From positions 186,001 through 250,000 of the forward strand of contig NZ_VYQF01000005.1 in NCBI RefSeq assembly GCF_008710285.1: DNA of 64,000 nt, in the 5' to 3' direction. Position numbers and translations under genes: made by a program. Below the pieces are notes generated by a model, which made no database searches, was not told the origin of the DNA, and saw only the letters and a list, made by a program, of their open reading frames with translations. This DNA is from Ginsengibacter hankyongi. Lineage in GTDB: Bacteria; Bacteroidota; Bacteroidia; Chitinophagales; Chitinophagaceae. Within the stretch, counting starts at the first letter, position 1; each line of letters opens with the position of its first letter. Shown in pieces: positions 1-7,648 of the stretch.

Positions 1-1413
1 ATTTAATTCATTGATATCAATATTACTTAAATCAATTTTGAAGTCGCCGTTTTGAAATGGTAAATTTCGGATGTTTATAGATTGAGGTAATTTTAATTTG
101 CTTCCATCGAAGAAATATTGTTGGCCGTTGAAATTCATCGGTAATGGGGCACGTCCATTCGTTCCATTTATTTCTGTATTAAAAGTAAAATTGTTATTTT
201 CTTCAACCGGAAAACCGTTATTATCTTTTTCGTCGAAAGTCTTTAATTCCTTAGTAAGTGAAATATGTTTTAAGGTTTTTGCTGGCGAATTTTCTTTTAC
301 AGCATTATGTAAAACCAATACTTTGGCAGAATCATTTGCGTGCAGGATTTTTTTAACTTCAATATCTTTCTTTATAATTCGAACGGGCACCTGTCTTTTT
401 TCGCCGGGAGACAGCCACGCCAGCGAGCAAAGGATACCCGTAACTAATAGCAGCGCAAGTAATTTCTGACCATAATTAAATTGTCTGGAAACTGACTGGC
501 CCTTTGTAATTCTTTTGATACGGGATAAGAGTTGCTTTTTGCCTGAAACCGCTCCTATAGCAAGTTTTAGGTTAGTGGCACGTGATTGTTCCAATCGTAG
601 TAACGCAGATGCATAGGAGTGGGGGTCGTACCGGTATTGAAGCACAAAATCATCGCAACAATTTTCCCTTTCTCTCTTAATAACTTTTGAAAGTAAGACC
701 ACAAATGGATTGAAAAATAATATCGTTTCAATAACAGAAACCATAATGTTTATTATATAATCGTTGCGTTTTATGTGTGATAATTCGTGTAAAATAATAG
801 CCTCCAATTGATCAGTTGATAAATTATTTAAGGAGGCAAAAGGAATGAGGATAACGGGTTTGATAAATCCTATTGTTGCCGGAACATCGATATGGTGAGA
901 AACCCATACACATATTTTCCTGGTAATTTTCATTTGCCCTGCAACTCTTTGTGCAAAAGCCTGTAATTCTGCCGGTGGATTTATTAACCGCCTGTTCGAT
1001 ATTTTATACACATACCTGTAGGCGGTAAAAAGCTTCGCCATCAGGAAAAATAAAAGAAAAATGTATGCAACTGATAAATAAGGCAGCGATGAGCCTGCAT
1101 ATAATAAAAACTTCTCGAATGCTGATGTATGCTCAGCGGCGGCAACTTTTGCAGTGTTAGTAATTGCATAGGTTATCGACAATGCTGACTGGTGATTAAT
1201 TATTTTTGAAACAAAACCCGCCAGAAACAAAATAAAAGAAAAGAACACAAGTACTGTAGAAAGATTATTCTTGAATTTCGCGGATGCATTTTTATAAGAA
1301 GCAGAAATGGTTTCGTACAAAAGCCAAAGTATAAATGCCTGCCATAAGCTGTTAAGTATAGCGCTACCGAGTGCCTGGAGGAAAACTGAATGTTGTAATG
1401 CAGCAAAATCCAT
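1..1413 (-). CDS. M56-family (BlaR1-like) membrane metallopeptidase, C-terminus cut by window edge
   Basis: The minus-strand frame is open from the ATG at 1413 to the window edge (471 codons). It begins MDFAALQHSVFLQALGSAIL and carries hydrophobic segments in its first ~200 residues. A zinc-protease motif HELSHIKRN gives H209, E210 and H213, followed by ENCCDDFV, the usual downstream acidic part of M56 enzymes. After another membrane segment (near LLALLLVTGILC) comes a charged, low-complexity extracytoplasmic region. In this family the protease senses a signal and cleaves the paired BlaI repressor. The ATG directly abuts the BlaI stop codon, so the two genes form a translationally linked pair. 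The signal and target genes cannot be read from sequence; a beta-lactam role is not supported because no penicillin-sensing domain is visible. Confidence 0.9.
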   Translation of the reverse strand, partial: MDFAALQHSVFLQALGSAILNSLWQAFILWLLYETISASYKNASAKFKNNLSTVLVFFSFILFLAGFVSKIINHQSALSITYAITNTAKVAAAEHTSAFEKFLLYAGSSLPYLSVAYIFLLFFLMAKLFTAYRYVYKISNRRLINPPAELQAFAQRVAGQMKITRKICVWVSHHIDVPATIGFIKPVILIPFASLNNLSTDQLEAIILHELSHIKRNDYIINIMVSVIETILFFNPFVVLLSKVIKRERENCCDDFVLQYRYDPHSYASALLRLEQSRATNLKLAIGAVSGKKQLLSRIKRITKGQSVSRQFNYGQKLLALLLVTGILCSLAWLSPGEKRQVPVRIIKKDIEVKKILHANDSAKVLVLHNAVKENSPAKTLKHISLTKELKTFDEKDNNGFPVEENNNFTFNTEINGTNGRAPLPMNFNGQQYFFDGSKLKLPQSINIRNLPFQNGDFKIDLSNIDINELN

Positions 1414-1797
1414 TTATTCTTTTTTTAAATTGTCAAGATATTTTTGAATTTCTTCTAATTCATTTTTAGATGCTTTCTGGTTGCCAAGCGCTTGTAATAC
1501 CAATTGTGTAGATGAACCATAAAATAATCCCTTAATCATTTTATCCAGGAACTGTTTCTGCGTTTTTTGCCTGCTTATAGCTGGTGTATAAATATGTGTT
1601 TTTGCGCTATCGTCCCTGGTTACCAATTTTTTTTCAAACATTATTTGCATCAATTTGAGAGTGGTTGTATAACCCGATGCTTTGGTTTTGGAAAGTTCTT
1701 CATGCACTTCACGAACAGTTGCGGATTCACGCTGCCAGAGGATTTGTAAAATCTCTAATTCACTTTCTGTTGGATTCAGGTTTTTATTTATTGACAT
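1414..1797 (-). CDS. BlaI/MecI/CopY-family transcriptional repressor
   Basis: A 127-residue protein, the normal size for the family. A winged-helix DNA-binding domain covers about residues 8-80 (LNPTESELEILQILWQ, then the recognition region near SGYTTTLKLMQ), followed by a helical dimerisation tail. BlaI proteins repress their own operon and are inactivated by cleavage by the adjacent M56 protease, which is exactly the neighbour here. Two palindromes with TACGA/TCGTA arms lie immediately upstream of the start, the first only three bases before the ATG, so repression could block both transcription and translation initiation. The regulon beyond this operon is unknown. Confidence 0.93.
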   Translation of the reverse strand: MSINKNLNPTESELEILQILWQRESATVREVHEELSKTKASGYTTTLKLMQIMFEKKLVTRDDSAKTHIYTPAISRQKTQKQFLDKMIKGLFYGSSTQLVLQALGNQKASKNELEEIQKYLDNLKKE

Positions 1798-1800
1798 TAT

Positions 1801-1838
1801 TACGACTTTATTCGTAGCAATATACGATTTTGTTCGTA
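1801..1838 (-). promoter_or_regulatory. Tandem operator-like palindromes upstream of blaI-type gene
   Basis: Two copies of TACGA-N6-TCGTA lie at 1801-1816 and 1823-1838. Both have perfect 5-bp arms and their centres are 22 bp apart, about two helical turns. BlaI/MecI repressors classically bind palindromes with TACA/TGTA-like arms in their own promoters, so these are the best candidates for autoregulatory operators. Assignment is by position and symmetry only. Confidence 0.7.
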
Positions 1839-1978
1839 ACCGAAAATAATTTTTTTGATGAACGGTATCTAATTAACGATTTATAAACTTTGAAAATGAT
1901 TTTTTTGGTTTGATATAGATATATTATTGATTTTTTTTTCATAATTATACTGTTTAAGTTCGTATCAAATATTAAAGA

Positions 1979-2464
1979 ATGAAAACAGCAGAAGTTAAGT
2001 TTAGTATTTCTTTATTTGATTCAATTGATGAATTAAATAAAGAAGATGCTTTACTTTTAAGAGAAGCACGAAAAGTTACGCAGTATGCTTATGCGCCTTA
2101 TTCAAATTTTAATGTTGGAGCTTTTGCAAAACTGGAAAATGGTAAAACGGTAAGTGGAACTAACCAGGAAAATGCTTCGTTTCCTGCGGGCATATGTGCT
2201 GAAAGAACCTTGCTTTCTACTGCCTCATCTTTATTTCCGGGAGTAGGAATTGATACGATTGCGATTAGTTATAATAATCTCGATGGCAAAAGCGACAGGC
2301 CTGTAAGTCCATGCGGTATTTGCCGTCAATCTTTAGTTGAATTCCAGGACAGGACCAAGAAACAAATTCGCGTTATATTAAGTGGAATGGAGGGAGAAGT
2401 GCAAATTATAGAAAATGCAAAAGACCTCCTTCCATTGGTGTTTGGAGCCGATGATATGAAATAG
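1979..2464 (+). CDS. cdd: Cytidine deaminase
   Basis: A 161-residue protein of the homotetrameric cytidine deaminase type. It hydrolyses cytidine/deoxycytidine to uridine/deoxyuridine in pyrimidine salvage in the cytoplasm. The active-site signature is intact: NQENASFPAGICAERT supplies the first zinc Cys and catalytic Glu (CAE), and PCGICRQ supplies the other two zinc cysteines. The substrate-binding YAPYSNFNVGAF stretch precedes it. A ~25-residue N-terminal extension comes before the core. It is convergent with the aminotransferase gene, with one base between the stop codons. Confidence 0.95.
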   Translation: MKTAEVKFSISLFDSIDELNKEDALLLREARKVTQYAYAPYSNFNVGAFAKLENGKTVSGTNQENASFPAGICAERTLLSTASSLFPGVGIDTIAISYNNLDGKSDRPVSPCGICRQSLVEFQDRTKKQIRVILSGMEGEVQIIENAKDLLPLVFGADDMK

Positions 2465-2465
2465 A

Positions 2466-3698
2466 TTAATCCAACACCTTCAAACTTTTTTCAATAATTT
2501 TTATACAATCAATTATTTCATCTTTACTAATAATTAAAGGTGGTGCAAACCTGATTTTATCTCCATGTGTTGGTTTCGCCAATAGTCGGTTTTCTTTTAG
2601 TTCCATGCATAATTTCCATGCAGCATTTTCATCAGGATGATTAATTACAATTGCATTCAAAAGCCCTTTGCCGCGAACTTCTTTTATATGCGGTGAATTC
2701 ATTTGCATCAATTCTTCTCTAAAAAATTTTCCAACTGCTTCAGCATTTTCTGCAAGGTTTTCTTCTTTTAAGACGTCTAATGCAGTGATAGCAACTTTAC
2801 AAGCTAATGGATTTCCGCCATACGTACTTCCATGTTCACCCGGTTTAATAGTAAGCATTATTTCATCATCTGCAAGAACAGCGCTGACAGGCAGAGCACC
2901 ACCACCAAGCGCTTTGCCCAATATTAAAATATCAGGTCGAACATTTTCATGATCACAACAAAGCATGCGCCCGGTCCTGCATAATCCTGTTTGAATTTCA
3001 TCACCGATAAATAACACATTAGCATCGGCACAATATTGTTTTGCTTTTGAAAGATAACCATCATCAGGAACCACAACTCCTGCTTCGCCCTGAATAGGCT
3101 CAACCAAAAAGCCGGCAACATTTGCATCTTGTAGTGCATCAGATAATGCAGGAAGATCATTATATGGAATTATTTCAAACCCGGGAAGATATGGCCCGAA
3201 ATCTTTTTTTGCAACAAGGTCAGTGCTAAATGAAATTATACCTAAAGTTCTTCCATGAAAATTATTGGCACACACAATTATTTTTGCTTTGTTATCCGGA
3301 ATTTTTTTTACGGCATATCCCCAATGCCTGCAAAGTTTCAAAGCTGTTTCTACCGCTTCGGCTCCGGTATTCATTGGTAGTACTTTATCGTACTTAAAAT
3401 ATTGTGTAATGTATTGAGTAAACTCACCCAGCGCACGGCTATGAAAAGCCCTGCTGGTAAGGGTTAGTTTTTGGGCCTGTTCGATTAATGATTGTATAAT
3501 ACGGGGATGACAATGGCCTTGGTTTACTGCAGAATAAGCGCTTAAAAAATCATAATATTTTTTTTCTTCTACATCCCAAACATATATACCTTCTCCTTTT
3601 TGAAGAACAACCGGGAGGGGATGATAATTATGAGCGCCATATTGATTTTCGAGATCAATAAAATAATCGGTTTGGGAAACAGCTGATAAAACTGGCAT
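2466..3698 (-). CDS. rocD: Ornithine--oxo-acid aminotransferase
   Basis: A 410-residue class-III PLP aminotransferase, full length for ornithine aminotransferase. It transfers the delta-amino group of ornithine to 2-oxoglutarate, giving glutamate semialdehyde and glutamate, and so links arginine/ornithine breakdown to proline. Visible landmarks are [12 protein letters not shown] (cofactor phosphate), NNFHGRTLG, the [12 protein letters not shown]-aspartate motif and LGKALGGG with the Schiff-base lysine K262. The early [13 protein letters not shown] motif is characteristic of ornithine aminotransferases rather than acetylornithine enzymes. The gene stands alone, without neighbouring arginine genes. 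Confidence 0.92.
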   Translation of the reverse strand: MPVLSAVSQTDYFIDLENQYGAHNYHPLPVVLQKGEGIYVWDVEEKKYYDFLSAYSAVNQGHCHPRIIQSLIEQAQKLTLTSRAFHSRALGEFTQYITQYFKYDKVLPMNTGAEAVETALKLCRHWGYAVKKIPDNKAKIIVCANNFHGRTLGIISFSTDLVAKKDFGPYLPGFEIIPYNDLPALSDALQDANVAGFLVEPIQGEAGVVVPDDGYLSKAKQYCADANVLFIGDEIQTGLCRTGRMLCCDHENVRPDILILGKALGGGALPVSAVLADDEIMLTIKPGEHGSTYGGNPLACKVAITALDVLKEENLAENAEAVGKFFREELMQMNSPHIKEVRGKGLLNAIVINHPDENAAWKLCMELKENRLLAKPTHGDKIRFAPPLIISKDEIIDCIKIIEKSLKVLD

Positions 3699-3910
3699 AA
3701 ATAAAAATTAAAAAAACTAAATGAAAAATTAGAAAAGAATCGAAACCAGGGGACGATATCGTTAAACCTTGTGATCTAAGAAATCAAGATTTGCAGAAAG
3801 AAACTGTTGTATGTAAGAAGTATTGATCAACTGTAATATTTATCCGTAAAGATAATTATTTTTAAAATTATAAATTGATTAATTTATCAGAATTATTGAT
3901 GGTACTCCCG

Positions 3911-4732
3911 TTAAAGTCGTGCAACATTGATAAGTTTATAAAAAAAACGCTGCTCATTTTTGTAATTGATTATTTCATCCTTTTTAAAAATGCCAAAGAC
4001 AGTACTTCCGCTACCGCTCATAGCGGCATAAACTGCACCTTTTTGATACAGGTCTTCTTTAATTTTTTTTACGTGGGGATACCTTTCAAAAACATAATTT
4101 TCAAAATCATTACCCAATTCTTCTTTCCAGGTCTCAATGGGTTGTAGAACAATATCGTTAATTTTTTTTGCAGGAATAGCCGGTATAATTTTTTTGAATG
4201 CTTCTGCTGTGCTGACATGTATACCGGGATTTATCAATAAAATTTTATGCCCGGAAAGAGAAAGATTTATGGGCTCAAGAACTTCTCCACGACCGCTTGC
4301 CAGACATGGCTTGTTGAGTAAAAAGAACGAACAGTCGCTTCCTAACTGTAAAGCATAATCGAATATTTTATCTCCCGGGATATGGAGATAAAATTTTGTA
4401 TTCAATAATTGTAGCATAAAGGCCGCATCAGCAGACCCTCCGCCAAGTCCGGCTCCAATTGGAATTGCCTTGTGTAGATGAATAGTTATTGCAGGTAGTT
4501 GTGGATAATCTTTCTTCACAAGGAGGTAAGCTTTCAGGCAAAGATTATTTTCCGGGTTACCTGCTGCAATGCCGGTAACGGTAATTTGAGTTTTAGTTGA
4601 TGAAGGAACTATTTCCAGGGCATCCTGTAAATTTATTGGAAAGAAAACAGTTTCGAGATCGTGAAAACCATCTTCTCTTTTACGCAGAATATTAAGTCCA
4701 AGATTTATTTTACAATTGGGAAATGTTATCAA
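3911..4732 (-). CDS. ispE: 4-diphosphocytidyl-2-C-methyl-D-erythritol kinase
   Basis: A 273-residue GHMP kinase for the ATP-dependent step of the non-mevalonate isoprenoid pathway that phosphorylates CDP-methylerythritol. The N-terminal FPNCKINLGLNIL motif is the family's substrate-binding start, PIGAGLGGGSADAA is the GHMP ATP-binding loop, and MSGSGSTVFG is the conserved C-terminal glycine motif. No in-frame ATG fits; homology begins at the codon before ITFPN, which is TTG at 4732, so a TTG start is likely. Upstream on the same strand lies the DUF151 gene, with about 85 bases between them. Confidence 0.93.
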   Translation of the reverse strand: MITFPNCKINLGLNILRKREDGFHDLETVFFPINLQDALEIVPSSTKTQITVTGIAAGNPENNLCLKAYLLVKKDYPQLPAITIHLHKAIPIGAGLGGGSADAAFMLQLLNTKFYLHIPGDKIFDYALQLGSDCSFFLLNKPCLASGRGEVLEPINLSLSGHKILLINPGIHVSTAEAFKKIIPAIPAKKINDIVLQPIETWKEELGNDFENYVFERYPHVKKIKEDLYQKGAVYAAMSGSGSTVFGIFKKDEIINYKNEQRFFYKLINVARL

Positions 4733-4817
4733 ATGATGAGCGATGAATAATGTTGAAATATGAGCGATAAAATCAGATATTCAAACGAGGTTTTAACACT
4801 AATAACTGGTTAACCAA

Positions 4818-5399
4818 TTAACCCGTCTTCCTGGCTTTTATTTCATCTCTTATTGAGGCTGCCTTAATATAATCTTCCTGCTCGAGTACTTCGGTTAGTA
4901 AATTTTCAAGTTCTGAAATGGATAATTTTTTGAGATCGTCACTATTGGTGTCAGAATGAGAAACGACAACCTTTTTCTTCTTATCATCTTCTTCCATTAA
5001 AATTCCTGCACTATCAAGTATATTATCGTAAGTGTATATGGGACAGCCAAACCTTACTGCAAGTGCAACGGCATCTGAAGTACGCGAATCGATTTCTACT
5101 GTATCATGTTCTGTTGAACAAACCAACTTGGAATAGAAAATACCTTCCTGCAAATCATTAATAATTATTTCATGGAGCTCAATATTAAAAGCGAGCATAA
5201 AATTTTTCATAAGATCATGGGTGAGAGGCCTGCTGGGCTGCATGCGCTCCAAAGCAACAGCAATTGCCTGTGCCTCGAAACCTCCAATAACTATTGGAAG
5301 ACGACGCAAACCATTTACTTCACCCAATACAACAGCATACGAATGCGTTTGTGTGATACTATGAGAAAGGGCAACTATTTCCAATTCAATTTTCTTCAT
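4818..5399 (-). CDS. DUF151 bifunctional-nuclease-domain protein with C-terminal UVR motif
   Basis: A 193-residue cytoplasmic protein. Residues ~1-130 match the DUF151/BFN domain (LRRLPIVIGGFEAQAIAVALE, then SRTSDAVALAVRFGCPIY). A UVR-like helical hairpin follows at the C-terminus (ISELENLLTEVLEQEDYIKAASIRDEI). This DUF151-UVR arrangement is common in Bacteroidota. Nuclease activity has been reported for some plant and mycobacterial members, but the role of the bacterial family is not settled, so I leave the function open. The start at 5399 (MKKIELEIVALSHS) agrees with the family. Confidence 0.88.
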   Translation of the reverse strand: MKKIELEIVALSHSITQTHSYAVVLGEVNGLRRLPIVIGGFEAQAIAVALERMQPSRPLTHDLMKNFMLAFNIELHEIIINDLQEGIFYSKLVCSTEHDTVEIDSRTSDAVALAVRFGCPIYTYDNILDSAGILMEEDDKKKKVVVSHSDTNSDDLKKLSISELENLLTEVLEQEDYIKAASIRDEIKARKTG

Positions 5400-5519
5400 A
5401 CCAATCCCTGTATTTAATGAATTTTGATATTAGCAAATATATAAAAATTAAAGCCTTCTATAAACGAAATGCATTACAGATTAAATTTTTTGAATAAGTC
5501 TATGCGTTTTAGTGACGAA

Positions 5520-6482
5520 TTATGTTCCTTTCAATTTTTTTACGGCTTCAGTAATTTGTGGAACCACCTCAAATGCATCTCCTACAATGCCATAATCGGC
5601 TGCCTTAAAAAAAGGTGCTTCAGCATCTTTATTAATTACAACAATTGTTTTACTTCGGTTTACTCCTGCAAGGTGTTGTATTGCACCGGATATTCCAATG
5701 GCAAAATACAAATTTGGTGCAATGGCAAGCCCTGTTTGGCCTACATGTTCATGATGTGGCCTCCAGTCGCTATCGCTTACGGGACGGCTACACGCAGTTG
5801 CAGCGCCAAGTGCTTTAGCAAGATCGGTTACAATTCCCCAATTTTCAGGCCCCTTTAATCCACGTCCGCCACTTACTACAATTTCTGCTTCAGATAACGG
5901 AACTTCGCCAACTACTTTGTTTACCTCCTGCACCTTCACTTTTGCTTCCGGTATGGGAACATTTAATTCTGTTGTTTCTGCTATGCCTTCTACTTCGTTA
6001 ATTTTATAAGCGTTCGCATTCAATGAAATTATTTTTACATCTGTATTTATAGCAACATTGGCAAATGCTTTGCCACTAAAAACATTTTTCTTTACCACAA
6101 ATCCATTGCTTAATTCTGGTAATGATACGGCCCCGGATACGAGGCCTGCCTTTAATCTTACAGATAAACGCGGTGCAATAGCCTTTCCATTAAAGTTGTT
6201 AGAGAAAATAACAACATTTGCACCGATGTTTTTTACAGCTTCAGCAATTACACTTGCAAACACTGCAGCATCAAAATTATTAAGAGATTCGTTTTTTAAT
6301 GAATGAACTTTTTTCAAGCCATATTTACCCAAACCGGCAAGGTCTTCATTTATTGTTCCCAGCACAATTCCCTCTGCAGTTGTATTTAGCATTTCTGCAA
6401 CTTTTGCACCATAAGATGCGGCCTCCAGTGAATTTTTTTTAATATGCCCGTCCGACTGGTCAAGAAAAATTAATACGCTCAT
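5520..6482 (-). CDS. etfA: Electron transfer flavoprotein subunit alpha
   Basis: ETF alpha pairs with ETF beta and one FAD to move electrons from acyl-CoA and related dehydrogenases toward the quinone pool. The start is placed at MSVLIFLDQSDG (6482, 320 residues); an upstream in-frame ATG at 6533 would add 17 unconserved residues and overlap etfB. The C-terminal FAD domain is clear: VSGGRGLKGPENW, then ACSRPVSDSDWRPHHEHVGQTG and ALNLYFAIGISGAIQH-type residues (here APNLYFAIGISGAIQHLAG), the conserved FAD-binding signature. The gene lies 28 bases downstream of etfB in an operon. Confidence 0.94.
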   Translation of the reverse strand: MSVLIFLDQSDGHIKKNSLEAASYGAKVAEMLNTTAEGIVLGTINEDLAGLGKYGLKKVHSLKNESLNNFDAAVFASVIAEAVKNIGANVVIFSNNFNGKAIAPRLSVRLKAGLVSGAVSLPELSNGFVVKKNVFSGKAFANVAINTDVKIISLNANAYKINEVEGIAETTELNVPIPEAKVKVQEVNKVVGEVPLSEAEIVVSGGRGLKGPENWGIVTDLAKALGAATACSRPVSDSDWRPHHEHVGQTGLAIAPNLYFAIGISGAIQHLAGVNRSKTIVVINKDAEAPFFKAADYGIVGDAFEVVPQITEAVKKLKGT

Positions 6483-6510
6483 TTTTTTAATTAATAATTT
6501 AGGAATTGAG

Positions 6511-7254
6511 TTAAAAAACTTTTGCTTCTTCATGCAACAACCTTACAAGTTCCTCCGGCTGATCTGCAGGAACTAATTTTACTCCTGCTTTTGGTGGCGG
6601 TAATTCAAAAGAATTTATTGAAGTTAATGTTTCTGCGTCTACAGGATCTGTTACTTTTAATGGCTTTGTTCTTGCGCCCATGATTCCTCGCATATTAGGA
6701 ATACGTTGTTCTGCAACGCCTTTCTGGCAGCTAACTACAGCAGGAAGTGTTACTTCATCGATTTCTTCGCCACCTTCTATCTCACGGTTAACTGTAGCCG
6801 AAGTTCCATTAAGTGTAAATTTTGTTGCTAAAGAAATGTAGGGTAATTCAAGTAGCTCAGCAACCATACCTCCGATTGATGAGCCATTATAATCTATAGT
6901 TTCTTTTCCTGTAAAAATCAGGTCGTAATTATTTTGTTTTGCTATGGCAGCAATTTGGGATGCGATATAAAAACCATCCTGGCTGCTACTGTCAACACGG
7001 AAAGCTTCATCGCCACCAAGAGCGAGGGCTTTACGTATAATCGGATCTGCGTCCGCACCCCCAACGTTTATTAAATGAATTACAGAAGACGCATCTGCTT
7101 CCTTTATCTCGATGGCTCTCACCAATGAATACCACTCATCATATGGGTTTAAAATGAATTGTACACCTGCTTCCGCAAATTTCGTATTGTTATCAGTGAA
7201 GGCTATTTTTGCCGTTGTATCCGGAGTTTTGCTAATGCAAACAAGAATCTTCAT
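6511..7254 (-). CDS. etfB: Electron transfer flavoprotein subunit beta
   Basis: The start is set at MKILVCISKTPDTTAK (7254, 247 residues). A longer in-frame extension to 7383 is non-homologous and crosses the divergent TPR gene, so I reject it. Recognisable ETF-beta features are the N-terminal Rossmann-like strand, DEWSLVRAIE-type sequence (here DEWYSLVRAIEIKE), FTGKETIDYNGSSIGGMVAELL for AMP binding, and GVAEQRIPNMRGIMGARTKPL near the C-terminus. It is first in the etfBA operon. The 56-base gap to the divergent TPR gene must contain both promoters. Confidence 0.94.
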   Translation of the reverse strand: MKILVCISKTPDTTAKIAFTDNNTKFAEAGVQFILNPYDEWYSLVRAIEIKEADASSVIHLINVGGADADPIIRKALALGGDEAFRVDSSSQDGFYIASQIAAIAKQNNYDLIFTGKETIDYNGSSIGGMVAELLELPYISLATKFTLNGTSATVNREIEGGEEIDEVTLPAVVSCQKGVAEQRIPNMRGIMGARTKPLKVTDPVDAETLTSINSFELPPPKAGVKLVPADQPEELVRLLHEEAKVF

Positions 7255-7313
7255 GAAGCTCTTTTTGTTGATTTGCGAAGATACTAAGGAAACAAAACGT
7301 AAAAAATTATTTG

Positions 7314-7637
7314 ATGGACAGGATAGACAAACTGAAAGAATACATGAAAACTGCAGGGAAAGACAGTTTCCTCCAACACGCATTGGCGTTGGAATATATT
7401 AAAGTAGGTAATGATGAGGAAGCACGACAATTGTTTAACGAAATTTTAAAAAGAGAACCTACCTATATTGGATCATATTATCACCTGGGGAAATTGCTTG
7501 AGCGCACCGGTGATAATGCGAAAGCATTAAGAGTTTATAAAAGAGGGATGGAAGTAGCAGAAGATTCCAGTGATCATCATTCGTACAGGGAACTCCAGGC
7601 TGCTTATGAAGACCTTGAAGATATTGAATCAGCATAA
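7314..7637 (+). CDS. Small TPR-repeat protein
   Basis: A 107-residue protein from the ATG at 7314 (a TTG three bases earlier is the only alternative). It consists mainly of tetratricopeptide-type helical hairpins: ALALEYIKVGNDEEARQLFNEILKREPTY and SYYHLGKLLERTGDNAKALRVYKRGMEVA each fit the TPR pattern. There is no signal peptide, so it is probably a cytoplasmic protein-binding scaffold. It ends 11 bases before tilS and is probably cotranscribed with it. Partner unknown. Confidence 0.8.
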   Translation: MDRIDKLKEYMKTAGKDSFLQHALALEYIKVGNDEEARQLFNEILKREPTYIGSYYHLGKLLERTGDNAKALRVYKRGMEVAEDSSDHHSYRELQAAYEDLEDIESA

Positions 7638-7648
7638 CCAAACTTTAC

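Noticed and set aside
98-469. Plus-strand open frame of 123 codons
   Set aside because: It is the complement of the M56 peptidase, whose minus-strand frame has HELSHIKRN and family similarity throughout.
1-1797. Beta-lactam resistance regulator
   Set aside because: The BlaI/M56 pair is common in Bacteroidota; no beta-lactamase or penicillin-binding sensor domain is visible here.
6483-6533. Longer start for etfA at 6533
   Set aside because: The extension overlaps etfB and is unlike the family; MSVLIFLDQ at 6482 fits.
7255-7383. Longer start for etfB at 7383
   Set aside because: The 43 extra residues are the antisense of the TPR gene start; MKILVCISK at 7254 is the family start.
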